Assembly: GCA_003497135.1 (NCBI GenBank)
Contig: DNKR01000018.1
Coordinates: forward strand, 16,884-22,972
Source of the DNA: Candidatus Uhrbacteria bacterium
GTDB taxonomy: Bacteria > Patescibacteriota > Patescibacteriia > UBA9934 > UBA9568
DNA: 6,089 bases
Reading direction: 5' to 3'
Of the stretch, positions 1-4,908 are shown piece by piece. A program made the position numbers and the translations under genes. The stretch's first letter is position 1, and each line of letters begins with the position of its first letter. The notes under the pieces are model-generated. The model did not search any database and was not told the origin of the DNA. It was given only the letters and a program-made list of their open reading frames with translations.

Positions 1-25
1 ACTGTCGGCGAGGGTCAATTTTTTT

Positions 26-52
26 AAAAAAGGCGGAACGCGTTTTTACGCC
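26..52 (-). terminator. Probable rho-independent terminator after pyrG
   Basis: About 20 bp past the pyrG stop, the minus strand carries GGCG (52-49) and CGCC (35-32) enclosing a 13-nt loop, followed directly by six T (31-26). An alternative inner hairpin pairs GCGT with ACGC around AAAA (51-40). The stem is short but GC-rich and the T tract is well placed, so termination of the pyrG transcript here is likely, though not certain. Confidence 0.55.
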
Positions 53-70
53 ACCAACCTTTTCTGCTTA

Positions 71-1702
71 TTAACCGCGCTCTGCGGATTTTTTTATAAG
101 CTCAACAAACAGCGGGTGCGGACGGAGCGGGCGCGATAGGAACTCGGGATGAAACTGGACACCAACGAAAAACGGATGGTCTTTAATTTCCACGATCTCA
201 ACCAAATCCTGCTTTGGGTTCACGCCAGCAATAACTAGACCTGCGGCCTCGAGCTCGGCGCGATAAGCATTGTTAAATTCATAGCGATGGCGATGCCGCT
301 CGGAAATAAGATCTTTGCCATAGGCCTCGCGCGCACGCGTGCCTTTTGTAAGTTTGCAATCGTACGCGCCTAGCCGCAGAGTGCCGCCATAGCTTTTGTC
401 TTTTATGTTCTCATCCTGCCCTGCCATGAGCGCGATTACCGGATGCGATGTTTTTGCATCTATTTCGGTTGTGTTCGCATCAGACCAACCAAGAACATTT
501 CGCGCGTATTCAATTACAGCGCACTGCATGCCGTAACATAGGCCGAGATACGGAATATTATTTTCGCGCACATATTGAATAGCCGCGATTTTGCCTTCTA
601 TTCCGCGAGAACCAAATCCGCCGGGAATGATCACGCCGTCAAGTTCTTTTAATTCTGCGAGCTTGGCCGGATCGCGCTCGTATTCTTCGGAATTGAGCCA
701 GCGAATTTCAGGTTTTAAATTTTGCGCCCATGCAGCATGCTTAATCGCTTCAATCACTGAAATATAAGCATCAGAAAGAGTAAAGTCGCCAGTGCTGAAA
801 TATTTGCCTATTATTCCGATTTTCACGGCTTTTGAAGCAGAATCAATGCGATCAACAAGCGCGCGCCATTCCTTCATGTCTTTTGATTTAGCTTTCATTT
901 TGAACACATCCAAAATTTTATCAGCGAATCCCTGTTCCTCGTACACAAGCGGGACTTTGTAAATCGTATCAACATTCGGCGAGCCGATTGCGTGACCTTG
1001 TTTAACATTTCCAAAAAGCTCCAGTTTGCGCTTTCTTGGCTCGTCTATCATCGCGTCTGACCTTGCAATTACAAAATCAGGAATAACGCCGGTTCCCATC
1101 ATTGCGCGAATGGCTTGCTGGGTAGGTTTAGTTTTCATTTCGCCAATAGCAGACGGGACAGGCAGATAGCTTACAAGAATGTTCAGCACGCTGTCAGGAT
1201 CTTCAAGATGCATAAGCCGCGCCGCCTCCAAAAACAAAATGTTTTCGTATTCGCCGACAGTGCCGCCAATTTCAATAAGCGCAAAATCAGCATTAGCTGT
1301 TTCTGCCGCCTTTTTTATGCGTGCGATAACTTCGTTTGGCACATCAGGCACAACTTGCACTGTTTTGCCGCCGTAACCTAGCGCGCGCTCACGCTCAATC
1401 ACCGAGCGATATACTCGGCCGGTTGTCATGTAATTGACAGATAAAATATCCCGGTCCAAAAACCGTTCGTAGTTTCCAATGTCTTGATCTGTTTCATCGC
1501 CATCATTGGTTACAAAAACCTCGCCATGCTCAACCGGGTTCATTGTGCCAGCATCAACATTAATATACGGATCAATTTTGATTGCAGTTACTTCAAAACC
1601 GCGACCCTGAAGTATCTTGCCAATACTCGCGCTCGCAGTGCCCTTTCCGACACCGCTCATGACACCGCCCATGATGAAGATATATTTATGTTCTTTTGGC
1701 AT
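71..1702 (-). CDS. pyrG: CTP synthase (glutamine-hydrolysing)
   Basis: This cytoplasmic enzyme converts UTP, ATP and glutamine to CTP, the last step of de novo pyrimidine nucleotide synthesis. The ATG at 1702 gives 543 residues and the expected N-terminus (KYIFIMGG). An upstream in-frame ATG at 1744 would add 14 unconserved residues and begins within the inverted repeat, so I reject it. The synthetase domain (about 1-270) has the P-loop GGVMSGVGKG (12-21), INVDAGTMNPVEHGEVFV (47-64), magnesium ligands equivalent to E. coli Asp72 and Glu140 (Asp74, Glu144), and KTKPTQ (190-195). The class I glutamine amidotransferase domain (about 290-543) has PGGFGSRG (360-367), nucleophile Cys389 in GLCYGMQ, ERHRHRYEFNN (468-478), and His518/Glu520 in QFHPEF. 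All catalytic residues are present. Variants from the usual text include DAGTM for DPGTM, GGTVGEYEN for GGTVGDIES, and VVPDVPNE for the usual VIPHIT segment. Confidence 0.98.
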   Translation of the reverse strand: MPKEHKYIFIMGGVMSGVGKGTASASIGKILQGRGFEVTAIKIDPYINVDAGTMNPVEHGEVFVTNDGDETDQDIGNYERFLDRDILSVNYMTTGRVYRSVIERERALGYGGKTVQVVPDVPNEVIARIKKAAETANADFALIEIGGTVGEYENILFLEAARLMHLEDPDSVLNILVSYLPVPSAIGEMKTKPTQQAIRAMMGTGVIPDFVIARSDAMIDEPRKRKLELFGNVKQGHAIGSPNVDTIYKVPLVYEEQGFADKILDVFKMKAKSKDMKEWRALVDRIDSASKAVKIGIIGKYFSTGDFTLSDAYISVIEAIKHAAWAQNLKPEIRWLNSEEYERDPAKLAELKELDGVIIPGGFGSRGIEGKIAAIQYVRENNIPYLGLCYGMQCAVIEYARNVLGWSDANTTEIDAKTSHPVIALMAGQDENIKDKSYGGTLRLGAYDCKLTKGTRAREAYGKDLISERHRHRYEFNNAYRAELEAAGLVIAGVNPKQDLVEIVEIKDHPFFVGVQFHPEFLSRPLRPHPLFVELIKKSAERG

Positions 1703-1739
1703 AATTATTTCGTAATTTCCAAACCAGCGATTGCGCTCC

Positions 1740-1868
1740 GTCATCTCGAACCCCTATTCAGTTTTTGGGGGTGAAAGATCTCACAGCTGAGTTTTTATCT
1801 TATCCAGCCAAGAAACCCGCAGATGAGATTTCTCACCCCAAGATACAGTAGTTGGGGTTCGAAATGAC
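1740..1868. repeat. Imperfect inverted-repeat element (REP/MITE-like) between the bL9 gene and pyrG
   Basis: The ends are near-perfect inverted copies: GTCATCTCGAACCCC at 1740-1754 and, reading the opposite strand from 1868, GTCATTTCGAACCCC (14 of 15 identical). A second nested pair follows, TGGGGGTGAAAGATCTCA (1766-1783) against TGAGATTTCTCACCCCA (1824-1840). Weaker pairing continues inward around CTG/CAG and GTTT/AAAC, leaving a short central loop near 1800-1812. Transcribed, the whole unit could fold into one long interrupted hairpin. The sequence style (GAGATTTCTC … CGAAATGAC) resembles dispersed intergenic repeats that I recall from many bacterial genomes. No ORF or transposase lies inside and no clear target-site duplication is visible. 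It may affect mRNA processing or transcription between the bL9 gene and pyrG. Confidence 0.75.
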
Positions 1869-1892
1869 AGGATACTTTTAAATTAATAATTC

Positions 1893-2333
1893 TTAACTTT
1901 CCAGCTCAACAATCACCCCTGCTTCGTATCCTCCAGAAAACTCAACTGTCAGTTCGTGCTTGCCCAGTTCTTTTATCGGTTCTTTATTTGCAATCTTTGC
2001 GCCTGTCAAATCAAACTTCGCTTTTTTTAGTTCTGCAAAAATTTCTTTTTCACCGATTGATCCATATAATCCGCCTTTGTCATTAACTTTGACTTTCATT
2101 AAAAGTTCAAAGCCATCAAGCTTTTTTGCTGATTCGCGCGCGGCTTTTGCGGCCTTGTTTTCCTTGCGCACTGCTGTTAATTTTTCTTCTTTCAGTTTAG
2201 CGAGCGCTGATTCTGTTGCTTGGACAGCCGCGTTTTCAGGGAAAAGAAAATTCACAGCATGCCCTTCTGCGACATCTTTAATATCACCCTTTTTCCCCAA
2301 ACTTGGCACATCTTTTAATAGAATAACTTTCAT
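1893..2333 (-). CDS. rplI: Large ribosomal subunit protein bL9
   Basis: A 146-residue bL9, full length for the family (about 149 in Geobacillus). The N-terminal rRNA-binding domain opens with MKVILLKDVPSLGKKGD, includes FLFPENAAVQAT (29-40), and is followed by the long charged connecting helix (about 41-75, Ala/Lys/Glu-rich). The C-terminal domain contains GGLYGSIGEKEIFAEL (87-102) and PIKELGKHELTVEF (119-132). It binds 23S rRNA near the L1 stalk base and helps maintain reading frame. The signature segment that usually reads GYxRN is GHAVN here (24-28), so a normally basic residue is missing. The gene begins 9 bp after EI24. The rpsF/ssb/rpsR genes that often accompany rplI in other bacteria are absent. 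Several Patescibacteria groups are reported to lack bL9, so its presence argues against those. Confidence 0.96.
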   Translation of the reverse strand: MKVILLKDVPSLGKKGDIKDVAEGHAVNFLFPENAAVQATESALAKLKEEKLTAVRKENKAAKAARESAKKLDGFELLMKVKVNDKGGLYGSIGEKEIFAELKKAKFDLTGAKIANKEPIKELGKHELTVEFSGGYEAGVIVELES

Positions 2334-2341
2334 ACAAAAGT

Positions 2342-2369
2342 ATTATACATCATGATTATTGAACAGCAA
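2342..2369 (-). promoter_or_regulatory. Candidate promoter for the bL9 gene, abutting its start codon
   Basis: A perfect TATAAT lies at 2347-2342 on the minus strand, and TTGCTG (2369-2364, three matches to TTGACA) sits 16 bp upstream, inside the end of the EI24 gene. Only 8 nt separate the -10 box from the bL9 ATG, so transcription would begin within a few bases of the start codon and give an essentially leaderless message. No Shine-Dalgarno sequence competes with this reading. It could still be chance, because bL9 may simply be read from the upstream operon. Confidence 0.4.
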
Positions 2370-3056
2370 AACAGCCCCAACTACAGCTGATGGAAACACG
2401 AGCATATTTACAAAAGGCACGAGCAGAAATATAAATATCGCTGTTCCAAAGCCCGTTAAAGCTCTGGCATTCACTATTGCCCAAGCGCGCCTTTTTGAGG
2501 GCTTCCAACCGCGCGCTTCAAATGCAAAATCAACAAAATCATATCCAAGCAAAAATACAGTTAACGCAAAACTTGCAACCGTGTACGCGATTACGCCTAT
2601 TCCGGGAAGAAGCAAGATAGCCAAAAACGCAATTTGCGCCAGCGCAAACAAAAATAATTTTTGCAATTGCGATGAAACAGATCGCAGCATTCTGCGAAAA
2701 GCATTGCCTGATGGAGCAAACCCGCCAAATTCCCTTTCCACAGTCCCCGCAAGAGCTTCGTAAAACGGCGATCCAAGGACAAGGCCTATTGCCGTAAAAA
2801 ACATTATGTACAAAAACAAAGACAAGACAACTGCAAAAGCCGCGATAATTCCATACAGAATTTTCAAAAGAAATGCATCTGGAGCGCTTGCCTGAAACAA
2901 AAACATTGCAACAGAAACTATTGCAATGCTTACCAAAACAAAAACAAGCGCGTTTAGAGCGATTGGAATCCAAATATGTTTCCAAGTGGCGCGGCGCAAT
3001 GCAATGTGGCGAGCTCCCTTAAACAAATACGAAAAGCCATCAATTATTTCTTTCAT
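2343..3056 (-). CDS. EI24 domain / CysZ-like integral membrane protein
   Basis: A 237-residue polytopic inner-membrane protein that I place in the EI24/CysZ (DUF540) family. Hydrophobic segments lie at about 28-54, 63-95, 133-150, 152-171 and 203-232. Family-like landmarks are GSPFYEALAGTVE (95-107), matching the conserved PF…E loop of CysZ, GYDFVDFAFEARGW (171-184), and a C-terminal LVPFVNMLVFPSAVVGA (212-228). Escherichia coli CysZ carries sulfate for cysteine synthesis. No sulfur-assimilation gene is present here, so the transported substrate should not be assumed to be sulfate. The start ATG overlaps the NUDIX stop (ATGA), and bL9 begins 9 bp after the stop, so it sits inside a tight operon. 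Family assignment is fairly sure; function is open. Confidence 0.85.
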   Translation of the reverse strand: MKEIIDGFSYLFKGARHIALRRATWKHIWIPIALNALVFVLVSIAIVSVAMFLFQASAPDAFLLKILYGIIAAFAVVLSLFLYIMFFTAIGLVLGSPFYEALAGTVEREFGGFAPSGNAFRRMLRSVSSQLQKLFLFALAQIAFLAILLLPGIGVIAYTVASFALTVFLLGYDFVDFAFEARGWKPSKRRAWAIVNARALTGFGTAIFIFLLVPFVNMLVFPSAVVGAVLLFNNHDV

Positions 3057-3553
3057 ATCAGTTTTGCTTGCACTGCTGAAAGCGCGCTTTTAATTATGTC
3101 TTCAAGATCTTTGTAGCTTGAAACCTTTTCAACACTGCCGATAGGCACCCAAAAACCCTTGTGGATTGTCTCTTTGCCTTTTTCCCGTTTTTCAGGAACT
3201 TTTATTTTTGATGTTTTTGGGGCCTTAAAAAGAAAATAATAAATTCTTTTGCGAATAGTCGTTCCCTTATGGACATACTTGTCAACAAATTCAATATCAA
3301 TTTTTCCAAGCCGCCTGATTTTTTTCAGATCGCTTAATCCAAGCTCCTCAAAAATCTCGCGCCTTGCCGCATCTGCAACGCTCTCGCCTCTGCGAACATG
3401 GCCTTTTGGAAAAGTGGTTTTGCCGTACGAATCAATAAGCATTGCAAAAGCGGGTCCGCGCCGGTGCTCGCGATACACAAGCCCGCCGGCGGATAATTCG
3501 TATCGCACCAACGGCTTATGCGCTAAGGATTGTTGCGGCTGTGTTTGAGCCAT
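3053..3553 (-). CDS. NUDIX hydrolase (MutT/Ap4A-hydrolase-like)
   Basis: A 166-residue cytoplasmic hydrolase of nucleoside-diphosphate-linked substrates. The NUDIX box is perfect (Gx5Ex7REUxEExGU): Gly51, Glu57, Arg65, Glu66, Glu69, Glu70 and Gly72, preceded by FPKGH (48-52). The metal-binding REIFEE core is intact, so activity is expected. SAGGLVYR (21-28) forms the usual first strand of the fold. FPKGH occurs in diadenosine polyphosphate hydrolases and in generic MutT-like proteins, so the substrate cannot be assigned. A Lys-rich segment (about 110-131: KAPKTSKIKVPEKREKGK) precedes the closing GFWVPI strand. The ATG at 3553 follows the protease stop by 5 bp, and the stop overlaps the next gene's start as ATGA, which indicates co-transcription and probably translational coupling. 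No Shine-Dalgarno sequence precedes it. Confidence 0.93.
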   Translation of the reverse strand: MAQTQPQQSLAHKPLVRYELSAGGLVYREHRRGPAFAMLIDSYGKTTFPKGHVRRGESVADAARREIFEELGLSDLKKIRRLGKIDIEFVDKYVHKGTTIRKRIYYFLFKAPKTSKIKVPEKREKGKETIHKGFWVPIGSVEKVSSYKDLEDIIKSALSAVQAKLI

Positions 3554-3558
3554 ACAAA

Positions 3559-4770
3559 TTAATCGCCATTGTTCAAAATCTCAAACGCCCGATCTTTTTG
3601 AGGATCTTTTTGATCCAGCGCGTCTTGTTCTGTATATTCAACCACAACATCCGGAGTTATTCCGACTTTGTCTATTGCGCGGCCGTTTGGCGTAAGCCAC
3701 TTTGCAACAGTGATCTTAACAGCAGAACCGTCCGGAAGCATTTCATAATCCTGAACTGAACCTTTGCCGAATGTCTGCGTGCCGACAATTGTTGCGAGCC
3801 CATAGTCCTGCAAGGCGCCGGCAACAATCTCTGACCCTGATGCAGTGCCGCCGTCAACAAGCACAACAGTCGGGAAATCGCGCAAGCGGGCAACGCCTGT
3901 TGCAGAAAGCGGAATTTGTTCATTACGAGTTTCCTGTATTGATACTAAATTGCCGTCAACCCATTCGCTTGCGACTTCAATCGCTTGATCAAGCAAACCG
4001 CCGGGATTGCTTCTAAGATCAAGCACTATTTTTTTAACGTTGGCTTTTAGAATTTCATTAACGCTTTCGTTAAACAGCCGAGATGTGTCTTCATTAAAGA
4101 AATAAATAGAAATAACAGCGGTATCGCCTTCTAGTTTCATTTCTACTGAATCAATTTCAATTATTTCACGAGTAATTATTATTTCTTTCTCTTCTGCTTC
4201 GCCATCGCGGCCTATTGAAAGCGTAACTGTTGTACCCTCATTGCCGCGGATTTTCATAACAGCTTCTTCAACAGTCATAAGTGCCGCATCCTCGCTGTTA
4301 ATGAAAAATATTTTATCGCCCGCGCGAAGACCTGCGCGCTCTGCAGGACTGTCTGGAAGCGGAGCTATAACCTGCAATTGTTCGTCTTTAATTCCAACCT
4401 GCGCCCCGATTCCGCCAAAAGAACCGTCAAGCTCGCTGTTAAACGCGCTTGCTTCTTCTGGGTCAAAAAAGTAAGAGTGCTGATCATCAAGCGCTGAAAC
4501 CATTCCCCTCAAAGAACCATAAAACAGTTCTTTTTCTGAAACCGGCTGGTCAATATAATTTTCGCGGATTAAATTCCATACATCCCAATACATCCTAAAA
4601 TCAACATCTTGAATGTCTTTTTTAGGAAGCTCAAGAATATTCAAAACACCATTGCTTTCTTGCAAATCTGTATTTTCAGTTTGGTTAAAGCCAAGCAAAA
4701 AGCTTGCCAAAAACCCTGCCAAAAACAAAGAAATCGCTTTTATCCACGCACTAACTTTTTTGTTTGCCAT
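3559..4770 (-). CDS. S41 family C-terminal processing peptidase (CtpA/CtpB/Prc-like)
   Basis: This is a serine protease of the envelope that cleaves proteins near their C-termini. The ATG at 4770 gives 403 residues and places a basic N-terminus (MANKK) directly before one hydrophobic segment (about 11-28). That segment is a signal peptide or membrane anchor, with the rest outside the membrane. The TTG at 4797 would add nine residues before this signal and is less likely. An N-terminal helical region containing YWDVWNLIRENYID (61-74) is followed by a PDZ domain (about 112-200; FGGIGAQVG, SPAERAGLRAGDKI) and then the S41 core. The Ser-Lys-Gln triad is complete: Ser311 in GTASGSE, Lys336 in FGKGSVQ and Gln340. 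The 25-residue Ser-Lys spacing equals that in Prc and CtpB, so the enzyme should be active. Length is typical of CtpA/CtpB. The substrate is not evident. The NUDIX gene starts 5 bp downstream. No Shine-Dalgarno sequence is visible. Confidence 0.95.
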   Translation of the reverse strand: MANKKVSAWIKAISLFLAGFLASFLLGFNQTENTDLQESNGVLNILELPKKDIQDVDFRMYWDVWNLIRENYIDQPVSEKELFYGSLRGMVSALDDQHSYFFDPEEASAFNSELDGSFGGIGAQVGIKDEQLQVIAPLPDSPAERAGLRAGDKIFFINSEDAALMTVEEAVMKIRGNEGTTVTLSIGRDGEAEEKEIIITREIIEIDSVEMKLEGDTAVISIYFFNEDTSRLFNESVNEILKANVKKIVLDLRSNPGGLLDQAIEVASEWVDGNLVSIQETRNEQIPLSATGVARLRDFPTVVLVDGGTASGSEIVAGALQDYGLATIVGTQTFGKGSVQDYEMLPDGSAVKITVAKWLTPNGRAIDKVGITPDVVVEYTEQDALDQKDPQKDRAFEILNNGD

Positions 4771-4780
4771 AATAAGGAAA

Positions 4781-4789
4781 ATACTACCA
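4781..4789 (-). promoter_or_regulatory. Candidate extended -10 element immediately before the protease start
   Basis: TGGTAGTAT (4789-4781) fits an extended -10 (TGn followed by a hexamer with 4 of 6 matches to TATAAT), and only 10 nt separate it from the ATG at 4770. Used as a promoter, it would give a leader of only about 3 nt. No good -35 is present. It is noted because the same geometry occurs before the bL9 gene. Confidence 0.2.
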
Positions 4790-4879
4790 CAAAACAACGT
4801 TTATTTCCATATAAAAACAAAAACCGACCAACAGAGGGACTTATGCTTTTTTCCACAACAAGCCGAATGCCGTTTTCGT

Positions 4880-4908
4880 ATTATAAAATTTAATTCGTCA
4901 CACCCCAA
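4880..4908 (-). promoter_or_regulatory. Candidate sigma70-type promoter upstream of the S41 protease operon
   Basis: On the minus strand a perfect TATAAT lies at 4885-4880, and TTGGGG (4908-4903, three matches to TTGACA) sits 17 bp upstream. The -35 overlaps the end of the repeat-protein gene. It would start transcription near 4873, about 100 nt before the protease ATG. The -10 match and spacing are good and the -35 is weak. AT-rich DNA yields such matches by chance, so this is tentative. Confidence 0.35.

Noticed and set aside
1700..1744. Upstream in-frame ATG at 1744 as the pyrG start
   Set aside because: It adds 14 unconserved residues before the normal CTP synthase N-terminus, and the ATG itself is the terminal bases of the inverted repeat.
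2359..2763. Plus-strand open frame of 134 codons opposite the EI24 gene
   Set aside because: It is fully antisense to a convincing membrane-protein gene, has no recognisable domain, and its composition is that expected of a shadow frame. The other plus-strand frames in the window fail for the same reason.
2539..2985. Second minus-strand frame inside the EI24 gene
   Set aside because: It is a Cys-rich low-complexity translation in an alternative frame of a better-supported gene.
4768..4797. TTG at 4797 as the protease start
   Set aside because: It would put nine mostly hydrophobic residues before a well-formed basic-plus-hydrophobic signal segment that begins at ATG 4770.
4800..4850. Possible terminator after the repeat protein, suggested by T runs near GGTCGGTTTTTG on the minus strand
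   Set aside because: I could not find a complementary GC-rich arm to form a stable stem before the T runs.
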